Origin: Phycisphaerales bacterium AB-hyl4
GTDB taxonomy: Bacteria > Planctomycetota > Phycisphaerae > Phycisphaerales > Phycisphaeraceae
Length of the DNA: 64,000 nucleotides
Reading direction: 5' to 3'
Assembly: GCA_041821185.1 (NCBI GenBank)
Contig: JBGUBD010000001.1
Location: 248,001 to 312,000, forward strand
The notes beneath the pieces are model-generated. The model worked only from the letters and a program-made list of their open reading frames with translations. It searched no databases and was not told the DNA's origin. Below are positions 1 to 7,431 of the stretch, piece after piece (position 1 is the first letter of the stretch; each line of letters begins with the position of its first letter). A program made the translations under genes and the position numbers.

Positions 1-129
1 CCTGAAACGCAGAAATTCCGCGCCTTTGCCTTGCCAAGCGCTGGCATGGCCTGATGATATGTTATGGTAGTGCTCGCCCGTGGGTCGAAACCCCCCGGAA
101 ACTTTTCATCCAGATCGCGAGACCGAACT

Positions 130-795
130 ATGCCCGGCCCCGCCGCCAACCCCCAACTGACCAGCAACAACACCGTCGAAGTCGGCAAGCAATACAAGAG
201 CGTGCTGCTCTTCGGCGCCCCCGGCGCGGGCAAGGGCACGCAAGGCCGAGTCCTCGGCTCCATCCCCGGCTTCTACCACTTCGCCTGCGGCGACGTGTTC
301 CGCTCGATCGACATCAACTCCGAGCTCGGCCGAATCTTCTACGAGTACAGCTCGCGCGGCCAGCTCGTGCCCGACGATGTCACCATCAAAATGTGGGCCG
401 AGAACATGCACGCCCGACGCATCATCGGCGCGTTCAAGCCTCGCGTCGACCTGCTCGTGCTCGACGGCATCCCCCGCACCCTCGAACAGGCCAAGCTGCT
501 CGACCAGTACATCGACGTCCTGCTCGTGATGCACCTGCATTGCACCGACGAAGAAGCGATGTTCGAGCGACTCCGCCGCCGCGCGCTCAAGGAAAACCGC
601 TTCGACGACGCCGACGAAAGGGTCATCCGCAAGCGATGGGAGGTCTACGAAGCAGAGACCGCCCCCGTGCTCGCACACTACCCCAAAGAAAAGGTCGTCG
701 AGATCGACTCGCTCGGCTCGCCCGCCCGCGTGCTCCGCGACATTCTCGAAGTCGTCGTCCCCATCCAGGACGCCCACTTCGCCGCGTTCGAATAA
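130..795 (+). CDS. Adenylate kinase-like nucleoside monophosphate kinase
   Basis: Probably transfers phosphate from ATP to AMP or another NMP in the cytosol. The 221-residue protein has a P-loop GAPGAGKGTQ at about 28-37 and a DGIPRT motif at 112-117, a variant of the adenylate kinase DGFPRT motif. An arginine-rich lid follows (ERLRRRALKENR). An in-frame upstream ATG at 64 would add 22 non-conserved residues, so the ATG at 130 is preferred. The N-terminus still carries about 20 residues before the first beta strand, and the lid is short, so the substrate may differ from that of housekeeping Adk. It lies upstream of mcsA-mcsB in the same direction. Confidence 0.8.
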   Translation: MPGPAANPQLTSNNTVEVGKQYKSVLLFGAPGAGKGTQGRVLGSIPGFYHFACGDVFRSIDINSELGRIFYEYSSRGQLVPDDVTIKMWAENMHARRIIGAFKPRVDLLVLDGIPRTLEQAKLLDQYIDVLLVMHLHCTDEEAMFERLRRRALKENRFDDADERVIRKRWEVYEAETAPVLAHYPKEKVVEIDSLGSPARVLRDILEVVVPIQDAHFAAFE

Positions 796-822
796 TCGCC
801 CCTTCATCCCACCTCACCCGAA

Positions 823-845
823 GCCCACGGTCTTCGACCGTGGGC
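823..845. repeat. Short CCCACGG-type palindrome
   Basis: Perfect inverted repeat with arms GCCCACGGTC and GACCGTGGGC and a 3-base centre, between the kinase gene and mcsA. It is the first member of a family that recurs at 12530, 42634, 60682, 61696, 61865 and 63775. As RNA it would form a hairpin, but no T-run follows, so a terminator role is doubtful. Confidence 0.75.
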
Positions 846-1036
846 CCGAACCGCAATGATCCTCCGTTGCGGGAGGTTGCCTATTGAACGCGTTGCGGGT
901 CAACCCTAGAATCGCACAAAACTTGGACGCTTCCCGGAAGCCCCCGGAAGTTCCGCACCCCCCCGGACGTTTCCGGACATCCCCCGATGCCCCCGCCCCG
1001 CAAAAGGGCCGCTGCTCCGAACAAAGGCCTGCCGCT

Positions 1037-1540
1037 GTGAACCGCAAATGTGACAAATGCGACCGCCCCGCCACGAACCACTCCGTGGAGATCGTCAAGG
1101 GCAAGAAAATCGAGCAGCACCTTTGCGACCTCCACGCCGCCGAGGAAGGCATGGCCGTCAAGGCCGCCCACACCCCGATCAACGAGCTGCTGACCAACTT
1201 CGTCAAGCTCCACAGCGGCGGCACGCAGACCAGCACCTCCGAACTGACCTGCGAAGAATGCGGGCTGAGCTTTTCCAAGTTTCGCGAAAGCAGCCTCATG
1301 GGTTGCCCCAGTTGCTACAAATCTTTCGAAGGACCCCTGAGCCCGCTGCTCGAACGCGCCCACGAAGGCGGCTCGCATCACGTCGGCAAAGTGCCCCGCC
1401 GCGCCGGCGCCGGCGAGCAGCGGCAGGCCCAGCTCACACGGATGCGCAAAAAGCTCAACGAAGCCGTCACCGCCGAGGACTACGAACTCGCAGCTCGGCT
1501 ACGCGACGACATCCGCCGATATGAGGAGCAGGCGGAATGA
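1037..1540 (+). CDS. mcsA: McsA, zinc-binding activator of protein arginine kinase
   Basis: Partner and activator of the arginine kinase McsB. The 167-residue product has CxxC-type zinc motifs (CDKC near residue 5, then CEEC and CPSC) and a C-terminal UVR motif (about 128-162) with the LNEAVTAEDYELAARLRDD pattern. The reading frame stays open upstream to a TTG at 884, but that part is Pro/Arg-rich and unlike the family. The GTG at 1037, directly before NRKCDKC, matches the usual McsA start. The last bases overlap the mcsB start (ATGA), so the two are translationally coupled. No ctsR or clpC lies beside them, unlike in Firmicutes. Confidence 0.88.
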   Translation: MNRKCDKCDRPATNHSVEIVKGKKIEQHLCDLHAAEEGMAVKAAHTPINELLTNFVKLHSGGTQTSTSELTCEECGLSFSKFRESSLMGCPSCYKSFEGPLSPLLERAHEGGSHHVGKVPRRAGAGEQRQAQLTRMRKKLNEAVTAEDYELAARLRDDIRRYEEQAE

Positions 1541-2604
1541 GCATCAGGCAGCTGACCGACCACGCCGGCGAATGGCTCCGCGGGGCAGGCCCGCATAGCG
1601 ATATCGTCATCTCCAGCCGCATCCGCTACGCGCGCAACCTCGCGGGCTATCCGTTCGTCAACCGCGCCAACCGCCGCCAGCGCTTCGAAGTGCTCGACCG
1701 CTGCAAGCAGGAGATCGTCTCCAAACGCCTGGCCGACAACGTGCTCTGGGTCGACCTGCCCGACAGCCCGAGCATGGACCGCCAGCTGCTCGTCGAACGC
1801 CACCTCATCTCCCGCCAGCACGCCACCGCGGGCGACGACATCCCGCGCGCCGTCGCCCTCGACGCCGCCGAGACCTTCGCCATCATGGTCAACGAAGAAG
1901 ACCACCTCCGCGTGCAAGTGCTCCGCTCCGGCATGCAGCTCGCCGAGGCGTACGACCAGATCGACCGCATCGACGATGTGCTCGAAGAAAAGCTCGACTT
2001 CGCCTACTCCCGCCGCTTCGGCTACCTCACCGCCTGCCCCACCAACCTCGGCACGGGCATCCGCGTCTCCGTCATGCTCCACCTGCCCGCGCTCAAGCTC
2101 ACAGGCGAGATCGAAAAAGTCCGCCGAGCGTCGCGCGACATGCACCTCGCCGTCCGCGGCCTGTTCGGCGAAGGCTCCGAAGCGCTCGGCGACCTCTACC
2201 AGATCTCCAATCAAACCACGCTCGGCAAAGCCGAACAGGAAATCCTCGCCGACTTCGAGCACACCGTCGTCCCGCAGATCATCGCCTACGAACAGCAGGC
2301 CCGACAGGCCCTGCTCAAGCAGCGGCAAGCCCAGCTCGACGACAAAGTCTGGCGCGCGTGGGCCCTGCTGACCAACGCCCGCGTCATGGGCACGGACGAA
2401 GTGTTGCAACTGCTCAGCCACCTCCGCCTCGGCGTCAACCTCGGCCGCATCGAAAAGGTCGACATCCGCGCAATCAACGAACTGTTCCTGCTGACGCAGC
2501 CCGCGCATTTGCAGAAGTTGTCTCAACAGGAAATGGACGCCGCCGAACGCCGCATCGCCAGAGCGAAGCTCATCCGCCAACGCCTCGAACAAGCCACGCG
2601 GTAA
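1537..2604 (+). CDS. mcsB: McsB, protein arginine kinase
   Basis: Phosphorylates arginine side chains of proteins; in Firmicutes this marks proteins for ClpCP degradation. The 355-residue length and motifs fit the phosphagen (guanido) kinase fold. SSRIRYARNL, at residues 26-35, contributes to ATP binding. The acidic NEEDHLR motif lies at 119-125, and the reactive cysteine is C167 in CPTNLGTG. The C-terminal McsB-type extension is present (about 280-355). The start overlaps mcsA by four bases. Nothing in the sequence shows what its substrates are here; clpP lies 34 kb away in this window. Confidence 0.92.
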   Translation: MSIRQLTDHAGEWLRGAGPHSDIVISSRIRYARNLAGYPFVNRANRRQRFEVLDRCKQEIVSKRLADNVLWVDLPDSPSMDRQLLVERHLISRQHATAGDDIPRAVALDAAETFAIMVNEEDHLRVQVLRSGMQLAEAYDQIDRIDDVLEEKLDFAYSRRFGYLTACPTNLGTGIRVSVMLHLPALKLTGEIEKVRRASRDMHLAVRGLFGEGSEALGDLYQISNQTTLGKAEQEILADFEHTVVPQIIAYEQQARQALLKQRQAQLDDKVWRAWALLTNARVMGTDEVLQLLSHLRLGVNLGRIEKVDIRAINELFLLTQPAHLQKLSQQEMDAAERRIARAKLIRQRLEQATR

Positions 2605-2622
2605 CCGCCGCACGCGCTGTCG

Positions 2623-2684
2623 TAGGGCAGGGCTTGCCCTGCCACGAATGGCCATCACCTCTCGGCAGGGCAAGCCCTGCCCTA
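2623..2684. repeat. Double-hairpin inverted repeat, GGCAGGGC type
   Basis: Two perfect 21-base arms (2623-2643 and 2664-2684) separated by 20 bases. Each arm is itself a near-palindrome (GGCAGGGC-TT-GCCCTGCC), so the element can fold either as two small hairpins or as one long stem. It lies directly after mcsB and has TAG/CTA outer borders, as do the other members at 6608, 8717, 34331, 39029 and 42060. Confidence 0.85.
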
Positions 2685-2729
2685 CTCACTGCGTAACACT
2701 CGGCGGTGAAAGTTTACTTGGAGAATCCG

Positions 2730-3227
2730 ATGCCCAACGTAATCGAAGACTTGAAGCGGTCGGTGTTTCGACTGGGGGACGTCGACCCGCTCTATGGTGG
2801 GCCGACGCTGGCGGAAGTCGTTGCGGACATCGACGCTGATGCCGCATTGTTCCGCTTGAATAAGCACGGCCACTCGATCTGGGAAATCGTGCTTCACGCA
2901 GCATTCTGGCGGTGCGAAGTCGCTCACGCGCTGTCCCATGGCAAGATCGACAGGCTGGCGCGAGCGCCCGAGAACTGGCCGGCGCTGCCGCAGCGGCCGA
3001 ATGAAGACGCCTGGCGTGCAGACCGTAAACTGCTCGATGAATCGGAGCGAGCATTGCAAGTCGCGCTGGATGGCTTCGCGGTGTCCGACTGGTCAGCCGC
3101 GCCCGAAGCGGGTGGGGATTGGTCCCTCGGACAACTCGCCATCGGCCTGATCGCTCACGACGCCTATCACATCGGCCAGGTCGCCCTCCTGAAGAAGGCG
3201 GCGCAGACGGCGACGCGATCGCATTGA
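2730..3227 (+). CDS. DinB-fold (DfsB-like) metal-binding protein
   Basis: A 165-residue protein with the four-helix DinB/YfiT pattern. An early histidine lies in the IWEIVLHAAFW helix and a late HDAYHIGQV motif near the C-terminus; together such histidines usually bind a divalent metal. Members act in thiol transfer or detoxification, or have no known role, so no substrate is assigned. The ATG at 2730 is preceded by GGAGA at 6 bases, which favours it over the in-frame GTG at 2706. Confidence 0.7.
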   Translation: MPNVIEDLKRSVFRLGDVDPLYGGPTLAEVVADIDADAALFRLNKHGHSIWEIVLHAAFWRCEVAHALSHGKIDRLARAPENWPALPQRPNEDAWRADRKLLDESERALQVALDGFAVSDWSAAPEAGGDWSLGQLAIGLIAHDAYHIGQVALLKKAAQTATRSH

Positions 3228-3244
3228 GACCCCGGCGCTCGCGT

Positions 3245-3688
3245 TCACGCATTCGGCGGGGTCGTCGCGACGGGCAGCTTTCGCACCCAGGCCACGAACA
3301 CCGCTGCCGGGTTGCGCATCGGCCCGGCCGGGTAGCGCAGCCGCGCCAGCTCCCGCGCCTTGCCCGTCAGCAGCCGCCGGACATACCCCCGCCCCTGGGC
3401 CGGACACAGCCGCCCTTCCTCGCACTGCTGGACCAGTTTCTCGTACATCCGCAGGCTGCCGTGATCGTCCAGCACCTCCGCCAACTTGAGCGCCAGTTCG
3501 CCATAGCCGCCCGCCGGTGTCTTTCGGCTTTCTGCGGCCGACGTCGGCGGGCTCGGCCGATCGGCCGGACGCGCAAGACGCCCCTCCCGCGCCCAGCGGC
3601 CGCCCAGCTTCGCCCATTGCTCCGCCAGTCGTCTCGCTTCAGGTGACAGCTTCGACGTCGCCTTTGCCCGCGCATCCGCTTCGCTCAT
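3245..3688 (-). CDS. Hypothetical protein
   Basis: Unrecognised 147-residue basic protein, convergent with the DinB-like gene (17-base gap). The middle holds a Pro/Ser/Thr-rich linker (about 40-60). The second half is predicted helical (GELALKLAEVLDDHG, then a Cys-containing CEEGRLCPAQGRGYV segment, ending in FVAWVRKLP). There is no signal peptide or membrane segment. It is considered real because codon usage is typical for the window and the frame ends cleanly between neighbours. No function is proposed. Confidence 0.5.
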   Translation of the reverse strand: MSEADARAKATSKLSPEARRLAEQWAKLGGRWAREGRLARPADRPSPPTSAAESRKTPAGGYGELALKLAEVLDDHGSLRMYEKLVQQCEEGRLCPAQGRGYVRRLLTGKARELARLRYPAGPMRNPAAVFVAWVRKLPVATTPPNA

Positions 3689-3993
3689 CTGGATCTCCCG
3701 AATCGTGGTTGGCTGTCACGTTGAACGTTGAACGTTTCTTCTTAAAGAACAGAGAAAGGAAACGTTCGTCGACTGCCGTTCAACGTACTTAGCTGGCGAC
3801 ACCGTCGAGCCCATGCGCAAAAACATCGCGCAAGCTGAAACGCCAACGCGTCCACGCCATTGAAACCACGCCATTCATCGGGAAGGATCAGACTGAAAAA
3901 AACAGGCCGCCCGCCATGCAGCGCCCCCCGGGCCATGCGCATCGGCCCATCGTCAACCCCGTGGCTTTGAATTCACGACCCATCCGCCGCGAG
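3689..3993. other. Intergenic region with heptamer inverted repeat
   Basis: No convincing gene. From 3719 the heptamer CGTTGAA is repeated twice and followed by CGTTTC. After a short AT-rich spacer come GAAACGTT and, at 3777-3785, CGTTCAACG, the reverse complement of the first unit. This nested inverted array resembles those at 35702 and 56293. The rest (3786-3993) shows nothing recognisable. Confidence 0.5.
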
Positions 3994-4635
3994 CTATGCC
4001 GACTCGGCCGACTCGCGGTCGGTCAGCACCACGATCTGCCACAAGTCCACCAGGCTCATCTTGAAGCGGTAGAGCACTTTCAGGTCGACGCCTTCCAATG
4101 CTTCTTCGAGCGAGAGGTCGCTTCGCCAACCGACCTTGACGCAGATGGGGTTGACCACTTTTTCAACCAGCGCGACGGGCTTGTTGTTCGACTGGAAGTG
4201 GTTGAGCACGATGACGCGCCCGCCGGGCTTGACGAGCCGCTGGGCCCAGCGCATCAGCTTCGGCGGATCGCTGACCACGCTTACCGTGTGGCTGATGATG
4301 ATGTGGTCGAAGCTCTGCTCGGCAAAGGGGGGAAACATCGCGTCGGCCTGGATGACCTGGCAGTGGCGGAGGTTGTCGTCACGGATCTTGTCGACGGCTT
4401 TGCGCAGCATGCCGGCCGAGAGGTCGAGGCCGACGACCTTGATGTTGTCCGGGTAGTGGCGAAGCGTCATGCCCGTGCCGACGCCGATGTCCAGCACGCG
4501 GTCGCCGGGGCTGGGGCGAAGCTCTTCCAGGGCGCGGATCTGGCGTTTGTGAACCAAAGCGCCGAACGTGTAGTCGTAAAATTTCGACCACAGGTCGTAG
4601 CAACGACTGGTGGCCGACTCGCGCATCTTCATCAT
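3994..4635 (-). CDS. Class I SAM-dependent methyltransferase, phospholipid N-methyltransferase-like
   Basis: A 213-residue methyltransferase. Motif I is VLDIGVGTG, followed by a GLDLS acidic strand that binds the SAM ribose. DHIIISHTVSVV and the KPGGRVIVLNH strand complete the Rossmann core. The N-terminal YDLWSKFYDYTFG and the overall length resemble PmtA-type phosphatidylethanolamine N-methyltransferases, but ubiquinone/menaquinone-type enzymes share these features, so the substrate is uncertain. It lies 36 bases after the thioredoxin-fold lipoprotein gene on the same strand and may be cotranscribed. Confidence 0.75.
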   Translation of the reverse strand: MMKMRESATSRCYDLWSKFYDYTFGALVHKRQIRALEELRPSPGDRVLDIGVGTGMTLRHYPDNIKVVGLDLSAGMLRKAVDKIRDDNLRHCQVIQADAMFPPFAEQSFDHIIISHTVSVVSDPPKLMRWAQRLVKPGGRVIVLNHFQSNNKPVALVEKVVNPICVKVGWRSDLSLEEALEGVDLKVLYRFKMSLVDLWQIVVLTDRESAESA

Positions 4636-4671
4636 CGTCGATTCGCTCCCTCGATCGCCCCGGTTTACATA

Positions 4672-5400
4672 TCAGTGTTGGTGAGCCCGGGCCTGGGCTT
4701 CGTCTGTTTCGTCGGCGTCGTCGGCGTCGTCGGCGTCATCCGCATCGTCCGCTTCATCGTCGGCTGCCGCCAACGCCTGCACGCGTTCGAGGATCGGCGG
4801 CACACGGCTGTCGTCGATGAACTCGCCGGCCAGGTTGCCGTCCCGGTCGTATACCAAAATAGCCGGCACGACCAGGTCAGTCCAACGCTCGCCCAGGCCG
4901 GCGACCACGGCGATTTGCCCCTCGGACGTCCGCACGAGCGCGTACGCATCCGTGAGCGCATCATGCTCAGCGAGAAACTCCATCGCCTTCACCTCGTCCG
5001 CCGGCTCGTCGAGTGTCACCGTCACCGGGCGAACGGCGTCGCCCATCGCTTTGAGCCCGCTGTGCAACTCGGGGAACATCACCACGCAGGGCACGCACCA
5101 GGTCGCCCAGAAGTCGATCACCAGCACCTGGCCCCGCTCGGCGGTCTCGGTAATCAACGCTTCAAGGTCGGCCAGCTCCACCTCCGGCAGCGACTCGGGC
5201 AGCTTGCGCTCGTCCGCCTCATCCGCGTCGTCCGTCTCGTCGGCCGGGGCATCGGCCGTGGGCGACGCCGTGGCGGCCTCCGGCTCGGCGATCGGCTCGG
5301 GCGGGGGCGCGTCGGGCAACTCGCCCCGGTCGCAGCCGACCAGCACGAGGGCACACGTCATCGTCAGCAGGGTCAAACACCGCATGGGTCGGTTCAGCAT
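4672..5400 (-). CDS. TlpA/thioredoxin-fold lipoprotein with acidic repeats
   Basis: Exported lipoprotein likely reducing or shuffling disulfides outside the inner membrane. The lipobox VLVGC puts the lipidated cysteine at C23. A low-complexity Pro/Glu/Asp linker follows, then a thioredoxin domain with the redox motif WCVPC (C102, C105). The cis-proline region is visible as VVPAILVYD. The C-terminus carries repeated Ala-Asp-Asp triplets before a His-containing end. An AGGAG lies 9 bases before the chosen ATG. Confidence 0.8.
   Translation of the reverse strand: MLNRPMRCLTLLTMTCALVLVGCDRGELPDAPPPEPIAEPEAATASPTADAPADETDDADEADERKLPESLPEVELADLEALITETAERGQVLVIDFWATWCVPCVVMFPELHSGLKAMGDAVRPVTVTLDEPADEVKAMEFLAEHDALTDAYALVRTSEGQIAVVAGLGERWTDLVVPAILVYDRDGNLAGEFIDDSRVPPILERVQALAAADDEADDADDADDADDADETDEAQARAHQH
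4701..4765. repeat. Tandem 9-base repeat encoding Ala-Asp-Asp units
   Basis: Tandem GTCGTCGGC-like units inside the thioredoxin-fold lipoprotein gene give a run of about six Ala-Asp-Asp triplets near the C-terminus. A second, shorter run of the same codons lies near 5212-5240, encoding an acidic stretch after the signal peptide. Copy number could vary by slippage without breaking the frame. Confidence 0.7.
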
Positions 5401-5609
5401 GACACGAAACTCCTGTATGGATCAAAACGCCAGTGCGGGTACAACGCGCCGCGGCCCCGGAATAGTCCACGCCCACATACCACGTTACCCGATCCCGGGC
5501 AGGATGCCACTACAGTCGGCGGCGGCCGTGGCCGGGCGGGGCGATATCGACTAACGTCATCGCAGCCGACCCACCGCGAGCACGGTCGGCCGAGCATGAA
5601 GGCAAACCC

Positions 5610-6440
5610 ATGAAGCTGATCGCATGCCAGTACGACATCGCGTGGGAGGACAAGCCAGCGAACCACCAGCGGCTGTCGGCCTGGCTGCGCGAGCGTCGGC
5701 CCGAGCCGGGCACGCTGGTGCTGCTGCCGGAGATGTTCGCGACCGGGTTCAGCATGAATGTCGCGAAGATCGCCGAGGGCAACGGGGCCGCCGAGGGGGC
5801 CGATCGGCCGAGCGAGCGGTGGCTGGCGGAGCTCGCCGCCGAGTTGGGCGTCTACCTGCTCGCCGGCGTGGTGAATGTCGGGCCCGACGGCCGAGGGCGG
5901 AACCAGGCAGTCGTGTTCGATCCGCAGGGCGCGCAGCTGGCCCGCTACGCGAAGCTGCACCCGTTTTCGCACGCCGGCGAAGACGACCATTTCGCAGGCG
6001 GCGATCGGCTGGCGCTGTTCGACTGGCAGGGATTAAAGGTCGCGCCGGTAGTCTGCTACGACCTGCGATTTCCCGAGCTGTTTCGACACCTCACGCGAGC
6101 CGGGGCGGAGCTGTTCGCGGTGATCGCCAACTGGCCCGCCGCGCGAGCGCACCACTGGCGGCCGCTGCTGCAGGCGCGTGCGATTGAAAACCAGGCGTTC
6201 GTGGTCGGCCTGAACCGCTGCGGGCAGGACCCGAACGTGCCTTACAGCGGGCAGAGCGTGGCGTACGACCCGCAGGGCCGAGCCGTGGCCGAGGCGGGTG
6301 AGCAGCCGGCGATGCTCGACTGCGACATCGACCGCGAGGTGCTCACCACGTTTCGTGCGAAGTTTCCCGCGCTGCGCGACATGCGGGCCGACCTGCTTGG
6401 CCCGCGCTGGCCGAGGGTTGATGGAGCCGATCGCGATTAA
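5610..6440 (+). CDS. Carbon-nitrogen hydrolase (nitrilase superfamily), omega-amidase-like
   Basis: Cytosolic amidase of 276 residues. The catalytic triad is visible: E41 in LLPEMFATGF, K115 in AKLHPF and C149 in VVCYDLRFPE. The MFATGF and CYDLRFPE wording is closest to the Nit2/YafV omega-amidase branch, which hydrolyses alpha-ketoglutaramate-type amides; this substrate is inference from family resemblance. It is followed 23 bases later by a small membrane-protein ORF. Confidence 0.85.
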   Translation: MKLIACQYDIAWEDKPANHQRLSAWLRERRPEPGTLVLLPEMFATGFSMNVAKIAEGNGAAEGADRPSERWLAELAAELGVYLLAGVVNVGPDGRGRNQAVVFDPQGAQLARYAKLHPFSHAGEDDHFAGGDRLALFDWQGLKVAPVVCYDLRFPELFRHLTRAGAELFAVIANWPAARAHHWRPLLQARAIENQAFVVGLNRCGQDPNVPYSGQSVAYDPQGRAVAEAGEQPAMLDCDIDREVLTTFRAKFPALRDMRADLLGPRWPRVDGADRD

Positions 6441-6463
6441 GTCAGCAGGAAGCGAATCGAATC

Positions 6464-6577
6464 ATGCAGCAAGAAAAGCCGGGCAAAGAAGAGAAGGTCG
6501 CATTCTGGATCGCGCTGGCGGTGGGCGCGGTGGTGGTGATCGGCGGGATCGAGCTGGTTCGCTGGCTGATCTGGTAA
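6464..6577 (+). CDS. Small single-span membrane protein (37 aa)
   Basis: A 37-codon frame starting at the ATG at 6464, with AGGAAG about 11 bases upstream. A charged N-terminus (QQEKPGKEEK) precedes one hydrophobic helix (about residues 12-29, rich in Ala/Val/Ile) and a Trp-rich tail (VRWLIW). It follows the amidohydrolase gene by 23 bases in the same direction and stops before the double-hairpin repeat at 6608. No function is known. The composition is that of a real membrane miniprotein, but the frame is short. Confidence 0.45.
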   Translation: MQQEKPGKEEKVAFWIALAVGAVVVIGGIELVRWLIW

Positions 6578-6607
6578 GGCGGATCATGTTTATTCCTCGT
6601 GCGTTCT

Positions 6608-6675
6608 ATAGCCCCACGCGGGAGCGTGGGGTTGGCCGCACACGCAGAAAACCCCACGCTCCCGCGTGGGGCTAT
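6608..6675. repeat. Double-hairpin inverted repeat, CCCCACGC type
   Basis: Arms at 6608-6633 and 6650-6675 are exact reverse complements, with a short spacer. Each arm contains its own hairpin (CCCCACGC-GGGA-GCGTGGGG), and the outer ends read ATAGC/GCTAT. It has the same architecture as the elements at 2623, 34331 and 39029 but an unrelated arm sequence. It may serve as a terminator for the upstream genes, but no T-run follows. Confidence 0.85.
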
Positions 6676-6810
6676 TGGTCATGAGCACGAGGATCAAATA
6701 GAAAGCGTACAAGACGATGCCGATGGCCGGGCGATGTCGTGCGAGCCTATGATTTACTTTGCTGACCGAGTTGCTTAACCGCGCCAGCTGCTGAAGAAAG
6801 GAACCTGGTT

Positions 6811-7419
6811 GTGAAGACTGAACGATCGACTTTCGCGGCCGTCTGCCTGACGCTGATGGTGGTTGCGCCGCTGCTCATGTTGTCGGGCTGTCAGACGCCG
6901 GCGCAGCCGCGGGCGTGGTATGACGAGTTCAGCGGGGAGCATGGGCAATTCGTGTATGCATCGCGGCAATCGGGCGGCTATGACGTTCGCTTCGTCATCA
7001 ACGACAACGACCCGGAACACGTGATCATGCACGTGCGGTCGACCCGCTCGCCGATCCGCGGCGATCGGGCTTACTTCCTGCTCGATGGCGAACGGGTCAC
7101 GCAGCCGATGTCGTTGAATGTGCATACACGAACGACTCGGGCGCACTCGTCACACGTCGGCGTGGGCGTCGGCCGCGGGGTGGGCACGGGTGTATCGACG
7201 GGGGTGGGCATGTCGTTTCCGAGGTATACGCATGAGTCGGTGCACGACGCGCGGGTTCGCATGCCGATCGACTTTGTGCAGCGGATGATCGCTGCGGACG
7301 AAGCGCGGTTTCGCGTGGGTGAGTCGGCCGGCCCGAGCTATACGCTCAGTGAGCGGACGCGCGAACGGTTGGCGGAGTTGACCGGGCCTTACGCGTCGGG
7401 CCAGCCGGTCGACGAGTAG
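6811..7419 (+). CDS. Lipoprotein of unknown function
   Basis: A 202-residue exported protein. The N-terminal hydrophobic helix ends in LSGC, so the lipidated cysteine is C27. The mature part starts with a Tyr/Phe-rich segment, includes a Gly/Val-rich low-complexity stretch (about 115-135, HVGVGVGRGVG) and ends charged. No family was recognised. The start is a GTG with GAAGAAAGGA 10 bases upstream. It is convergent with the oxidoreductase gene that ends 12 bases later. Confidence 0.7.
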   Translation: MKTERSTFAAVCLTLMVVAPLLMLSGCQTPAQPRAWYDEFSGEHGQFVYASRQSGGYDVRFVINDNDPEHVIMHVRSTRSPIRGDRAYFLLDGERVTQPMSLNVHTRTTRAHSSHVGVGVGRGVGTGVSTGVGMSFPRYTHESVHDARVRMPIDFVQRMIAADEARFRVGESAGPSYTLSERTRERLAELTGPYASGQPVDE

Positions 7420-7431
7420 CTGAGCGTTGCG

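Noticed and set aside
3916..5613. Long + strand frame opposite the methyltransferase and thioredoxin genes
   Set aside because: It covers two well-supported minus-strand genes and has no recognisable domain.
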